The position numbers were made by a program, and so were the translations under genes. The notes beneath the pieces are model-generated. The model did not search any database. It was not told the DNA's origin and was given only the letters and a program-made list of their open reading frames with translations. From assembly GCF_002834385.1 (NCBI RefSeq), contig NZ_PITQ01000009.1, positions 62,001 to 126,000 of the forward strand: a stretch of 64,000 nt of DNA. The letters run 5' to 3'. Within the stretch, counting starts at the first letter, position 1, and the number at the start of each line of letters is the position of its first letter. The DNA is from Rahnella sp. AA (GTDB taxonomy: Bacteria; Pseudomonadota; Gammaproteobacteria; Enterobacterales; Enterobacteriaceae). Positions 19,614-28,366 of this stretch are shown here, piece by piece.

Positions 19614-20456
19614 TTATCCTTTAACCGCGCCAGCCGTCAGCCCCTGAACCAGGTAACGCTGAATGAATGCAAAGAAAAGACAGGCAGGGATCAGCGCCAT
19701 CACCGCCGCCGCCATCATGTCGCCCCAGGAAACTGCGAATTTCGATACAAAACTGAGCAGCCCGACCGGGAAGGTCATCACCTCGTTTTTGTTGATAAGC
19801 ATCAGCGAAAACAACAGTTCGCTCCACGCGGCGGTAAACACAAACCCCAGCGTGGCGGCCATCCCCGGCAGCGTCAGCGGTATAATGACTTTGCGCAGCG
19901 CCATAAAACGGCTGCACCCTTCTAGCATCGCCGACTCCTCCAGATCTTTCGGAATGCTGTCGAAAAACGACTGCATCAGAAAAGTGGCGAACGGCACGTT
20001 AAACGCGGTGTAAATCAGGATCAGCCCCAGCAGGCTGTTGGTCAGCCCGAGGGGTGCCATCACTTTGTAAATCGGCGCGAGGATCATCACCAGCGGGAAC
20101 ATCTGCGTGAACAGCAGCAGCGCCGCCATCACGGTTTTGCCGCGAAAGCTGAAGCGCGAAAACGCAAAACCTGCACCGGCGGCGATCACGGTCGTCAGAA
20201 ATGCCGTGCCGAATGACACAATCAAGCTGTTAAAGAAATACAGCGGAAACTGGCTTTCGGTAAACACGCGCTGGAAATGTACCAGCGTCAGTTCACTGGG
20301 CCACATCCGCACGCCTTCGCTGTAGAGCAGTTTGTCCGGCGTGAACGAAATCTTGATCAGCCAGTAAATCGGAAACAGCGCGAACAGCAGGTAAAAGAGG
20401 ATCCCCAGCCGGTGTCCGCCTTTGCGGAGCCACAAATTTAATGACAGTGCGTTCAT
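19614..20456 (-). CDS. Carbohydrate ABC transporter permease (MalG/UgpE type)
   Basis: A 280-residue inner-membrane permease of the MalG class, with about six hydrophobic segments. The EAA loop is ESAMLEGCSRFMALRKVIIPLTLPG near residues 175-200, the docking site for the ATPase. It lies 10 bp downstream of the partner permease gene and 4 bp upstream of the ATPase gene. Confidence 0.92.
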   Translation of the reverse strand: MNALSLNLWLRKGGHRLGILFYLLFALFPIYWLIKISFTPDKLLYSEGVRMWPSELTLVHFQRVFTESQFPLYFFNSLIVSFGTAFLTTVIAAGAGFAFSRFSFRGKTVMAALLLFTQMFPLVMILAPIYKVMAPLGLTNSLLGLILIYTAFNVPFATFLMQSFFDSIPKDLEESAMLEGCSRFMALRKVIIPLTLPGMAATLGFVFTAAWSELLFSLMLINKNEVMTFPVGLLSFVSKFAVSWGDMMAAAVMALIPACLFFAFIQRYLVQGLTAGAVKG

Positions 20457-20466
20457 CGGGTTCTCC

Positions 20467-21390
20467 TTATTTCAACAGCTGGTGGCGGATACGCAGTAAA
20501 ACCAGCGCGTACAGCGTCATCAGAACCAGCAGAAATACCGCCATCGCCGAGGCATAGCCAAAGTCGAGTTTCCGGTAGGCCGTGGTGAAAATGAAACTCG
20601 ACAGAATCGACGTCGAATTCGCCGGGCCGCCGTCGGTCATGACCACAATCAGATCGGCAAAATTGGCAATCCAGATGGTGCGCAGCATGACGGTAATCGC
20701 GATCATCGGTGCCAGAAACGGCAGCGTGACTTTGCGGAACTGCTGCCAGCCAGATGCGCCGTCCATCGCCGCCGCTTCATACAAATCTTTCGGAATCGAC
20801 TGCAACGCCGCCAGCAACGTGATGGCAAAAAACGGGATGCCGAACCAGACATTCGCCAGCACCGGGCCGTAAAGCGCCAGCGTCGGGTCTGACAAAATGT
20901 TGTAAGGCTCAGAAATAATGTGCAAATCCGTCAGCCAGTATGGCAGCACGCCGATCACCGGATTCAGCAACCACGCCCAGGTCAGGCCGGAAAGGAAAGC
21001 AGGCACCGCCCACGGCAGGAACACCAGCGCCTGCACCCAGCGGCGGCCAGGGAATTCACGGTTAAGCAGCAGCGCCAGACCGAGCCCCAGCGCAAACTGT
21101 AAAACCAACGACGTGGCAGTCCAGTTGAAGGTGTGGCGCAGCGCGGCGTAAAAATGCCGGTCGTCGAACATTGTGCGGAAGTTATCCAGCCCGACCCAGC
21201 CGGTATCAAACGGATTAAGCAGTTGAATATTCTGGAAAGCATAAGAAATGCCGATCGCCATCGGTACAAAAATGAACAGGCCAATCAGCACCATCGTCGG
21301 GCTGAGATAAACCCAGGGTTCAAGCAGCGCCCGCAAACGGGGAAAGCGCGGCGCGGCAGCGGTGTCTGGCGGTGAAACTTCCAACATCAT
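20467..21390 (-). CDS. Carbohydrate ABC transporter permease (MalF/UgpA type)
   Basis: A 307-residue permease, partner of the MalG-type protein. Six or so membrane segments are visible, the first at TMVLIGLFIFVPMAIGISYAF. The EAA loop is YEAAAMDGASGWQQFRKVTLPFLAP near residues 205-230. It starts 58 bp after the binding-protein gene in the same operon. Confidence 0.92.
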   Translation of the reverse strand: MMLEVSPPDTAAAPRFPRLRALLEPWVYLSPTMVLIGLFIFVPMAIGISYAFQNIQLLNPFDTGWVGLDNFRTMFDDRHFYAALRHTFNWTATSLVLQFALGLGLALLLNREFPGRRWVQALVFLPWAVPAFLSGLTWAWLLNPVIGVLPYWLTDLHIISEPYNILSDPTLALYGPVLANVWFGIPFFAITLLAALQSIPKDLYEAAAMDGASGWQQFRKVTLPFLAPMIAITVMLRTIWIANFADLIVVMTDGGPANSTSILSSFIFTTAYRKLDFGYASAMAVFLLVLMTLYALVLLRIRHQLLK

Positions 21391-21448
21391 GACGCGTCTC
21401 CAGTTGTAAAAGGTGTTAACTCCGGCACCGCGTGCCGGAGCCGGATGC

Positions 21449-22732
21449 TTACTTCTGCGTAGCCAGCCACGCCTTTTGCTCTTTGGTCAGGTATTTCGCC
21501 CAGTCTTTCACCATGCTTTCGGTGTCGTTCTGGCCGAGCAGCGTTTCCTGCGAGCTGTCTTTTACAATCACCGAGTTGAAATAACCCCAGCCTTTAAGGT
21601 GCGTCGGCATGGTCAGCGGGATGTAATCCGGGCTGTTAAGCTCGGCAAACCAGCCGGCGAACTGCGGCGCGTGGTAATACGCGTCCTGCTCCGCACCTTT
21701 ATAAATCGGCAGCGTGCCGACGAATTTCGACCACGTCAGGTTGTTTTCTTTGTTGCTGAGGAAGGAAATCAGATCCCAGCTTTGATCCTGATTTTTGCCT
21801 TGTTTGAACATCGACCAGCCGGTGTAACCGATGGTCGGATAGGCTTTACCGTTCGGCCCGAGCGGCATCGGCGCGACCGAGAAATCGTCCGGGTTCATGC
21901 TGTTTTTGATGGCGATCAGCGCGTCCGGATCCTGATCGAGCATCGCGCATTTCCCGGAATAGAAGCCGGAGACAATTTCGTTAAAACCCCAGTTCACGCT
22001 GTCTTTCGGCGCGTAACCTTTCTGGTACATGTCCACCAGGAACTGCGCCCCTTTAATTGCGCCCGGATGCGTCAGCGTACTGTTGCCGTCTTTATCGAAG
22101 AAGTCCGGCGAGCCGTTCATCGCTGCCATAAACATCATCCAGGCGTTGGTGCCGCCGACGCCGCCGCGCATGCAATATCCGCTGATGCCGTTGCCCAGTG
22201 CACTGATTTTCTTCGCATCGGCCATGAATTCGTCCATGGTTTTCGGCGCGTCAGTCAGCCCGGCCTGCCTGAAGAGTTTTTTGTTCCAGAACATCGCCCG
22301 CAGATAGAAACCGTAAGGGATCATGGTCGCCGTGCCGCCGGAAGAACGCGCCATTGTCAGCGTTTTATCGGTCAGATCCGGAGTACCGCTCCAGCTTTTC
22401 AGGCGCGGCTCAAGATCGGCCAGCATCCCGTTGCTGGCGTACAAACCCTGCCAGGTGTCGGGCATTTCCACGACGTCCGGATATTGCCCGCTCTGAATCA
22501 TCGTGCCGAGCTTTTCAAACGCCTGCCCCCAAGGCAGTGACACCACTTCAATCTCGACATCCGGATGTTGCGCCTTGTACGCGGTCAACATTTTTTGCAG
22601 CATTTCGGTACGCGCCGGGCTGGTAATCACTTCCACCAGCGTCAGTTTGGTGGCGGCAAAACCGGCACAGGAAAACAGGCTGACGCTGAGGGCCAGCGCG
22701 CTGAGCAAAGCATGACGTTTCGGGTGTCGCAT
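21449..22732 (-). CDS. Extracellular solute-binding protein, carbohydrate type (SBP family 1)
   Basis: Periplasmic receptor for the importer. The start at 22732 was chosen over the longer frame because GGAGAA lies just upstream and a signal peptide follows at once (MRHPKRHALLSALALSVSLFSCAGFA-ATKL); the product is 427 aa. The mature part has family-1 features: a PDVVEMPDTWQGLYASNGMLADLEP segment and a tryptophan-rich C-terminal half. Homologues bind sugars or glycerol-phosphate compounds. The MetC-like gene in the same operon suggests an unusual ligand. Confidence 0.9.
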   Translation of the reverse strand: MRHPKRHALLSALALSVSLFSCAGFAATKLTLVEVITSPARTEMLQKMLTAYKAQHPDVEIEVVSLPWGQAFEKLGTMIQSGQYPDVVEMPDTWQGLYASNGMLADLEPRLKSWSGTPDLTDKTLTMARSSGGTATMIPYGFYLRAMFWNKKLFRQAGLTDAPKTMDEFMADAKKISALGNGISGYCMRGGVGGTNAWMMFMAAMNGSPDFFDKDGNSTLTHPGAIKGAQFLVDMYQKGYAPKDSVNWGFNEIVSGFYSGKCAMLDQDPDALIAIKNSMNPDDFSVAPMPLGPNGKAYPTIGYTGWSMFKQGKNQDQSWDLISFLSNKENNLTWSKFVGTLPIYKGAEQDAYYHAPQFAGWFAELNSPDYIPLTMPTHLKGWGYFNSVIVKDSSQETLLGQNDTESMVKDWAKYLTKEQKAWLATQK

Positions 22733-22797
22733 AATCTTGGTTCTCCACGGAGCTAAGGGTCGGATCACAGGAACAGTCGTTGATGTTTTAACCGGGT

Positions 22798-23976
22798 TCA
22801 GGAACAGGCGCTTTCGATGGCGTTTTTCAGGTCGCGCCACAGATCGCCGGTGTCTTCAAGGCCGATAGAAATGCGGATCACCCGTGGCGATACGCCAAAA
22901 TCAATCGCCGAGTTAAATTCGCCCGCCTGATTCAGCACGGAAATGGCGGGCATCACCAGGCTTTCAAAACCGCCCCAGCTCACGCCCATCCGGAACAATT
23001 TCAGCGCGTTGCAGAACGTCGGAATGTCGATGCCTTCGCTGAGTTCGAAAGAAAACAGGCCGCTGTAGCCGGTGAGCGTGGACGTCGGCAGCGGATCTAA
23101 ACCGGGGTGATTGACCTGCGTAATGCGCGAATAGCCCTGTAAGCGGCGCGCCAGTTCCAGCGCACTTTCGTGATGCTGACGCATACGCAGCGGCAAAGTC
23201 CGCAGGCCGCGCAACAACAGCCAGGCTTCGTTGGCCGACAGTTTTCCGCCTAAAAACGGGCTGATGTGACGGGTAATCGCGCCAATACGCTCCTGGCTGG
23301 AGATGACCAGACCAGCCACCACGTCGCTGTGTCCGCTGATGTATTTGGATGCGGAATGGATCACCAGATCGATACCGGCCGCCAGCGGTTTCTGGAAAAT
23401 TGGCGATGCCCAGCTGTTGTCGATCATCGTGATCACGCCGTATTTTTTTGCCAGTGCGGCAATCGCTTTCAGGTTCTGCTCGCCCATCACCCAGCTGTTC
23501 GGGCTTTCCAGATACAGCAGTTTCGCGCCCTGAATCGCCTCTTCCAGTGCAGGAAGTGAACTGCCATCCACGAACTGAGCCTCAATCTGAAAACGGGTGC
23601 AGAACCCGCGCAGGAAACGGTAGGTATCCGGGTAAACGTGATTCACGCACACCACTTTGTCGCCCGGCCCGGCCACGCTCAGAATGGAATTACTGATCGC
23701 CGCCATGCCGCTGCCGAAGGCCAGACAGGCTTCGCCGCCCTCCAGTTCTGCGACCTTTTTCTGCAATTCCACCACCGTCGGGTTATCGACGCGGGAATAC
23801 AGCGCGTGATCGCTGTCGCCGCGAAAACGGGCGATCATGCTGTCATAATCGGTGAAACTGAATAACGATGACTGGTAAATTGGCGGCGAAATCGCGCCGC
23901 GATCATGGCGTCCGTCGTGGACTAAACGGGTGTATTCGTGCAAATCATCGTGCGGGCTTTTATCATCTTGCTGCAT
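22798..23976 (-). CDS. Cys/Met-metabolism PLP enzyme, cystathionine beta-lyase (MetC) like
   Basis: A 392-residue fold-type I PLP enzyme. The Schiff-base lysine is K211 in SASKYISGHSD. The phosphate-binding YSRVDNPTV and FGSGMAAI regions are intact. The C-terminal signature SWGGFESL and the RLRISIGLED-type end (here IRISIGLEDTGDL) point to the MetC (beta-lyase) branch. It would split a C-S bond in a cysteine conjugate, releasing pyruvate, ammonia and a thiol, but substrate choice cannot be read. It sits between a FadR-type regulator (14-bp overlap) and a sugar-type importer, so it is probably not the housekeeping metC. Confidence 0.85.
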   Translation of the reverse strand: MQQDDKSPHDDLHEYTRLVHDGRHDRGAISPPIYQSSLFSFTDYDSMIARFRGDSDHALYSRVDNPTVVELQKKVAELEGGEACLAFGSGMAAISNSILSVAGPGDKVVCVNHVYPDTYRFLRGFCTRFQIEAQFVDGSSLPALEEAIQGAKLLYLESPNSWVMGEQNLKAIAALAKKYGVITMIDNSWASPIFQKPLAAGIDLVIHSASKYISGHSDVVAGLVISSQERIGAITRHISPFLGGKLSANEAWLLLRGLRTLPLRMRQHHESALELARRLQGYSRITQVNHPGLDPLPTSTLTGYSGLFSFELSEGIDIPTFCNALKLFRMGVSWGGFESLVMPAISVLNQAGEFNSAIDFGVSPRVIRISIGLEDTGDLWRDLKNAIESACS

Positions 23977-24676
23977 TGATCACTTCCTTCATGTCACGTT
24001 CAGTTATGTTCAGAATGTCGTTACTCAGCCTGCGTGCGGTTTCCGGCTCGCGCCGCGCGATGGCTTCAAATAAGGTCCGGTGCAGCGGAAAAGAGTCGCT
24101 GAACAGCGCCTGTTCCGGCGGAGATTCAAAAAATGCGTGCAGTAAGTCGTAGATCCCGCCGACCATTTGCAGCAGCAGCGGATTGTGCGCGGCGGTGTAA
24201 ATCGCGGCGTGAAACTGCCAGTCTTCGGCTCCGGCGGAACCGACACTCAGATGTACTTTTTCCATCACATCGAGCTTTTGTTCGATGAACAGCAAATCGC
24301 TTTCCGTCGCCCTGACCGCCGCCAGCGCCGAGGCTTCGCATTCAATAATCCGCCGGACTTCCAGCGCGTGAAGCATGGTGGCGGAGTCGTTTTTAAAGCG
24401 CAGGGACAGAAAGCTGTCGTTGGCGGTGACTTCAGATTGGAGGAAAGTGCCGCTGCCTTTTTTGCGCACGATAATGCCCAGCGCTTCCCAGCGTTTCAGC
24501 GCCTCGCGGACGGTATTGCGGCTCACCGCCAGCCCTTCCGCCAGCACGCGTTCGGGCGGCAATTTTTCACCCACGCGGGTGCCGGACTGCGCCACATAGC
24601 GGGTCAGCGCATCAAGCACCAGCGTGTCACTTTGCTGAGGAGCGATCGGGTGCAACAAATTCAGCTCACCGTGCAT
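23963..24676 (-). CDS. GntR-family (FadR subfamily) regulator
   Basis: First gene of the operon and its probable regulator. An N-terminal winged helix (GEKLPPERVLAEGLAVSRNTVREALKRWEALGIIVRKKGSG) is followed by an all-helical FCD effector domain of about 130 residues. The start at 24676 (237 aa) is supported by a GGAGAA site; the frame runs on to 24730 without one. Its 3' end overlaps the PLP-enzyme start by 14 bp, indicating translational coupling. Confidence 0.9.
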   Translation of the reverse strand: MHGELNLLHPIAPQQSDTLVLDALTRYVAQSGTRVGEKLPPERVLAEGLAVSRNTVREALKRWEALGIIVRKKGSGTFLQSEVTANDSFLSLRFKNDSATMLHALEVRRIIECEASALAAVRATESDLLFIEQKLDVMEKVHLSVGSAGAEDWQFHAAIYTAAHNPLLLQMVGGIYDLLHAFFESPPEQALFSDSFPLHRTLFEAIARREPETARRLSNDILNITERDMKEVINAAR

Positions 24677-24693
24677 ATTGTTCTCCACACATC

Positions 24694-24730
24694 GGCCAGA
24701 ATTGGCCCAACAACTCAACCTGTGGACCAC
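24694..24730. promoter_or_regulatory. Candidate GntR operator(s) before the transporter operon
   Basis: GTGG-A-CCAC (24722-24730) and GGCCA-N4-TGGCC (24694-24707) are two short palindromes 18-54 bp upstream of the GntR gene start. FadR-type regulators bind TGGTNNNACCA-like palindromes, and the first resembles that core. Assignment is by eye. Confidence 0.4.
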
Positions 24731-24921
24731 TTTGCAATTTATTTGCCAATTTTTAGATAACGCGCTAACTCAATGATTTTCAATAAAATAGCGTATTTAC
24801 GCACCAACACGGGCAATAAAACCGCGATCAGCATGGTGCAAAAAGCACCGGTTTTGTTACGTCACTGTGCAGGATTTGTTCAGGGATGTAGCACGCAATG
24901 GATTGACGCCCGGTAGCGCAA

Positions 24922-24938
24922 ATGATAATTGTTATCAT
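24922..24938. promoter_or_regulatory. Fur box upstream of the flavin monooxygenase gene
   Basis: ATGATAA-TTG-TTATCAT is a perfect palindrome with 7-bp arms, overlapping AATGATAATTGTTATCAT. It matches the Fur consensus (GATAATGATAATCATTATC) closely. It lies 28 bp before the ATG at 24967, where bound Fur-Fe(II) would block the promoter. Confidence 0.82.
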
Positions 24939-24966
24939 GTAAATTCATTTCATCAGGCAGGTTTGC

Positions 24967-26175
24967 ATGACCACGAACACTGACCGCGCCTCCGTCTCCA
25001 CCGTTTGTATTGTTGGTGGCGGCCCTGCCGGATTAATGCTGGGCTACCTGCTGGCCCGTCAGGGAATTGACGTGACGGTGCTGGAAAAACACCGGGATTT
25101 TCTGCGTGATTTTCGCGGCGACACCATTCACCCCTCGACGCTGGACATCATCTGGCAACTGGGTTTTCTCGATGAGTTTCTCGCCCTGCCGCATCAGCGC
25201 GCCGGGAAGCTGTACGGCGAAATCAACGGCAAAGAAACCACGCTGGCGGATTTCACTCATCTGCCGACGAAGTGCAAATTCATCGCTTTTATGCCGCAAT
25301 GGGATTTCCTGAATTTCATCGCCAGCAAGGCCGCCCTGCTGCCGAATTTCCGGCTGATCCACAATGCACAGGTGCTTTCGCTGCGGGAGAATAAATCTCA
25401 GGTAACCGGCGTTCTGGCGGACGTTAACGGTGAAACGCAGCATTTCGACGCCGATCTGGTGGTGGGTTGTGACGGCAGAAATTCGATTGTGCGCGAGCAG
25501 GCCGGGATGGAAATCCGCCGTTTCGGCGCACCACGTGACGTGCTGTGGCTGAAAATCAATAAACGCACGGACGACCCGCAGTGGTCGATGGGACATCGCG
25601 GGCCGAAGAAAAACTTCATCATGATCGACCGCGGCGATTACTGGCAGTGCGGTTATTCGATTCCGAAAGACAGCCTCGACGCGCTCAAAGCACGCGGCAT
25701 CCCGCCTTTTCTGGATTTGCTGACCGAAGTCTCACCGTTTGAGCGTGAGCGTCTGGGCGAAGACATTCAAAGCTGGGACGATGTGCGCCTGCTGGTGATC
25801 CGCATCGACCGCCTCAAAGAATGGGCTAAACCCGGCCTGTTATGCATCGGCGACGCCGCCCACGCGATGTCCCCGATTGGCGGCGTCGGCGTAAATCTGG
25901 CGATTCAGGATGCCGTGGCAACCGCAAATATTATCGCGCAACCGCTGAAATCCGGGCGTCTGACACTCCGTCACCTGAAACGCATCCAGCGGCGACGGAC
26001 TTTCCCCACGTGGGCAACGCAGACGTTACAGATTATGATCAGTAAGGCCGGGCAAAAACCCCGCAAGCGCGCCCCTTCACGGCTTGAAAGCTGGCTACGG
26101 GGAAGGAAGTTTATTCCCTTCCTGTTCGGACGGCTGATCGGAGTCGGGTTTTATCGGGAGATCCCGAAACTGTGA
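24967..26175 (+). CDS. FAD-dependent aromatic-type monooxygenase, Fur-controlled
   Basis: A class A flavoprotein monooxygenase (FAD_binding_3 / PHBH fold) of 402 residues. The dinucleotide site VCIVGGGPAGLMLGYLLARQGIDVTVLEK is at the N-terminus. DLVVGCDGRNSIVRE is the middle DG motif. GDAAHAMSPIGGVGVNLAIQDA is the ribityl-binding GD motif. Such enzymes hydroxylate aromatic or related substrates using NAD(P)H and oxygen. The Fur box suggests a role in iron limitation, perhaps modifying an iron chelator or replacing an iron enzyme. It is divergent from the GntR gene, alone on its strand, and followed by a terminator. Confidence 0.88.
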   Translation: MTTNTDRASVSTVCIVGGGPAGLMLGYLLARQGIDVTVLEKHRDFLRDFRGDTIHPSTLDIIWQLGFLDEFLALPHQRAGKLYGEINGKETTLADFTHLPTKCKFIAFMPQWDFLNFIASKAALLPNFRLIHNAQVLSLRENKSQVTGVLADVNGETQHFDADLVVGCDGRNSIVREQAGMEIRRFGAPRDVLWLKINKRTDDPQWSMGHRGPKKNFIMIDRGDYWQCGYSIPKDSLDALKARGIPPFLDLLTEVSPFERERLGEDIQSWDDVRLLVIRIDRLKEWAKPGLLCIGDAAHAMSPIGGVGVNLAIQDAVATANIIAQPLKSGRLTLRHLKRIQRRRTFPTWATQTLQIMISKAGQKPRKRAPSRLESWLRGRKFIPFLFGRLIGVGFYREIPKL

Positions 26176-26179
26176 GCGT

Positions 26180-26212
26180 AAGCCTTTTGGGAAAAGGCTT
26201 TAAAACTTTTTG
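26180..26212 (+). terminator. Terminator after the flavin monooxygenase gene
   Basis: AAGCCTTTT, GGG, AAAAGGCTT form a perfect 9-bp stem immediately after the stop codon, followed by TAAAACTTTTT. Confidence 0.75.
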
Positions 26213-26219
26213 AAAAGGT

Positions 26220-26852
26220 GAAAATTTCGGTTTTTCAATAACTGTGATCACTTAACGAGCTGCGCAGAAACCGCCAAAGAGGGAGGAAACCGCCTCCCTC
26301 TTTGATCTCCCACGCTTTTTTCACTGCGCGCTATCGCTCGCTGGCACTGTTTCAGAAGCCGCAATTATTGCCGCGAAAACTTGCCGCTACGCGGTTCCCT
26401 TACTCGGTTTCGAGCCATTGGTCTCGAAACACTTCGCTCGGCAAGCTTTCTGAAAGCGGCCACTGGCTTATCTGAATTCAACGGCATCTTTTCAATAACC
26501 ATCAGCAGTGAGGTTGTGAATCAGAAAGTCACTGGCCGCTATCAAAACGACGTTGAGAGAGTGGTGAGAAACAGCGAGAGTCTTTTTTCGAGCAGGTTCG
26601 AACCCGAAGCGAAAGAACCGCGCAGCGGCGGCGTTTGCGGCACTAGCCGGAATTGCTGAAACAGTGCCAGCGAGCGATAGCGCGCAGTGAAAGAGCCCGG
26701 GATTCTCAAGGGGCGCGGCGACAGGCGCTCCTTGAGGCCAGTTTGGGTGGCAACCCAAGGTCTTGATTTTGACCTAAAGCCAGTTTGGGCGGCAACCCAA
26801 GGTCTTGACCTTAGCTGAGCGAGCACCGCAAAAACCATCTGGTGATGTCGGT
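26220..26852. repeat. Composite inverted-repeat element, copy C, core inverted relative to copy B
   Basis: The left arm is of copy-A type: GAAAATTTCGGTTTTTCA, then the 11-bp hairpin AAAGAGGGAGG/CCTCCCTCTTT (26276-26303). The right arm is of copy-B type, with two GGCAACCCAAGGTCTTGA blocks near 26750 and 26805. The core from about 26385 to 26630 reads as the reverse complement of the copy-B core: for example ACTGGCCGCTATCAAAACGACGTTGAGAGAG here against CTCTCTCAACGTCGTTTTGATAGCGGCCAGT there. It is therefore a mosaic with a flipped centre. Confidence 0.85.
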
Positions 26853-26986
26853 CACGCATCACAAATATCAATCCTCCCTTCTATTTCATCACCGATAATT
26901 GATAAGCGTCATTACGCCGGACCGGTTAATTGTTCAAAGTGCCCGCCTTTCACTTGGATCCAAATTTAATCTCGGGGAATACATGT

Positions 26987-28351
26987 ATGACAGAGTTATT
27001 GATAGGTCTGGTGGTCGCCGTGTTTGTCGGGCGGTACATCATCAAAGGATATTCACCCACCGGCGTGCTGATGGTTGGCGGGTTATTATTGCTGATTATC
27101 AGTGCCCTGATGGGCCACAGCGTATTGCCGGAAGGCACAAAGAGCACCGGCTGGAATGCCACGGATATCGTGGAATACGTCAAAATCCTGCTGATGAGCC
27201 GCGGTGGCGATCTCGGGATGATGATCATGATGCTGTGCGGTTTCGCAGCGTACATGACGCATATCGGCGCTAACGATGTGGTGGTGAAACTCGCGTCACG
27301 TCCGCTACAAATGATTAACTCGCCGTATATTCTGATGGTCGCGGCCTATATTCTGGCGTGTCTGATGTCGCTGGCGGTGTCTTCCGCGACCGGTCTCGGC
27401 GTGCTGCTGATGGCGACGCTGTTCCCGATTATGGTCAACGTCGGGATCAGCCGCGGCGCGGCGGCGGCGATTTGTGCGTCTCCGGCGGCCATTATTCTTT
27501 CCCCGACATCCGGTGATGTGGTGCTGGCAGCGCAGGCGGCCAACATGCCGTTGGTAGATTTTGCCTTCAAAGTCACCCTGCCGATTTCGATTGCCGCCAT
27601 TGTGGCGATGGCCGTCGCGCATTTCTTCTGGCAGCGTTATCTGGATAAGCGCGATACCGCCGTGACGGACAGCGTAGATTCCAACAAAGACGACGCCATC
27701 GAAACCAACGCCCCGGCGTTTTACGCCATTTTGCCTTTCACGCCGATTATCGGGGTACTGATTTTTGACGGTAAATGGGGCCCGAATCTGCACATCATTA
27801 CCATCCTGGTGATCTGCATGGTGCTGACTGCACTGATCGAAACAGTGCGAAACCGCAACGGGAAAACCGTGTTTGCCGGGCTGGACGTGGCGTACCGCGG
27901 CATGGCGGATGCGTTTGCCAACGTCGTGATGCTGCTGGTGGCGGCAGGCGTCTTCGCTCAGGGGCTTAGCACCGTCGGCTTCATCAGCAGCCTGATCGGG
28001 CTGGCGCAAAACTTCGGTTCCGGCAGCATTATTATGATGCTGGTGCTGGTCACCATCACCGTTCTGGCGGCCATGACCACCGGCTCGGGCAATGCGTCGT
28101 TTTATGCGTTCGTGGAGCTTATCCCTAAACTGGCGGCAAAAATGGGCATCAACCCGGAATATCTGGTGATCCCGATGTTGCAGGCGTCTAACCTCGGACG
28201 CACCATTTCACCGGTCTCCGGCGTCGTGGTCGCCGTGGCGGGTATGGCAAAAATCTCCCCGTTCGAAGTGGTTAAACGCACCTCCGTGCCGGTTCTTGTG
28301 GGGCTGATAGTGGTTATTGTCGCCACAGAAATTCTGGTTCCTGTTCACTAA
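26987..28351 (+). CDS. dcuC: Anaerobic C4-dicarboxylate transporter DcuC
   Basis: Inner-membrane C4-dicarboxylate carrier; the E. coli homologue exports succinate during fermentation. The 454-residue protein is nearly all hydrophobic segments. Family blocks are very well conserved, such as YVKILLMSRGGDLGMMIMML, SATGLGVLLMATLFPIMVN and LPFTPIIGVLIFDGKWGP. The start at 26987 (MTELLIG) is chosen over the longer frame because GGGGA lies about 9 bp upstream and homology begins there. Single gene. A half FNR-like site upstream would fit anaerobic induction. Confidence 0.95.
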   Translation: MTELLIGLVVAVFVGRYIIKGYSPTGVLMVGGLLLLIISALMGHSVLPEGTKSTGWNATDIVEYVKILLMSRGGDLGMMIMMLCGFAAYMTHIGANDVVVKLASRPLQMINSPYILMVAAYILACLMSLAVSSATGLGVLLMATLFPIMVNVGISRGAAAAICASPAAIILSPTSGDVVLAAQAANMPLVDFAFKVTLPISIAAIVAMAVAHFFWQRYLDKRDTAVTDSVDSNKDDAIETNAPAFYAILPFTPIIGVLIFDGKWGPNLHIITILVICMVLTALIETVRNRNGKTVFAGLDVAYRGMADAFANVVMLLVAAGVFAQGLSTVGFISSLIGLAQNFGSGSIIMMLVLVTITVLAAMTTGSGNASFYAFVELIPKLAAKMGINPEYLVIPMLQASNLGRTISPVSGVVVAVAGMAKISPFEVVKRTSVPVLVGLIVVIVATEILVPVH

Positions 28352-28366
28352 TTTCCCTCCTTTTCT

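Larger units (their letters stand above)
26176..26986. other. Gene-free gap between the monooxygenase and dcuC
   Basis: An 811-bp gap. It holds a terminator (26180-26212), composite repeat copy C (26220-26852) and about 130 bp of probable dcuC promoter. In the last part TTGATAAGCGTCAT (26899-26912) carries one perfect FNR half-site; its second half is poor. No credible coding frame was found. Confidence 0.75.

Noticed and set aside
21413-22540. 375-codon open frame on plus antisense to the binding-protein gene
   Set aside because: A shadow frame: the minus-strand gene has a signal peptide, family motifs and ribosome site, while this frame has none.
26542-26871. Open frames within composite repeat copies (also 7451-7684, 35675-35911, 63433-63624)
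   Set aside because: They follow the repeat rather than a start or ribosome site, change frame between copies and have no protein-like pattern.
27305-28009. 234-codon open frame on minus inside dcuC
   Set aside because: Histidine/arginine/glutamine-rich translation typical of antisense to a membrane-protein gene.
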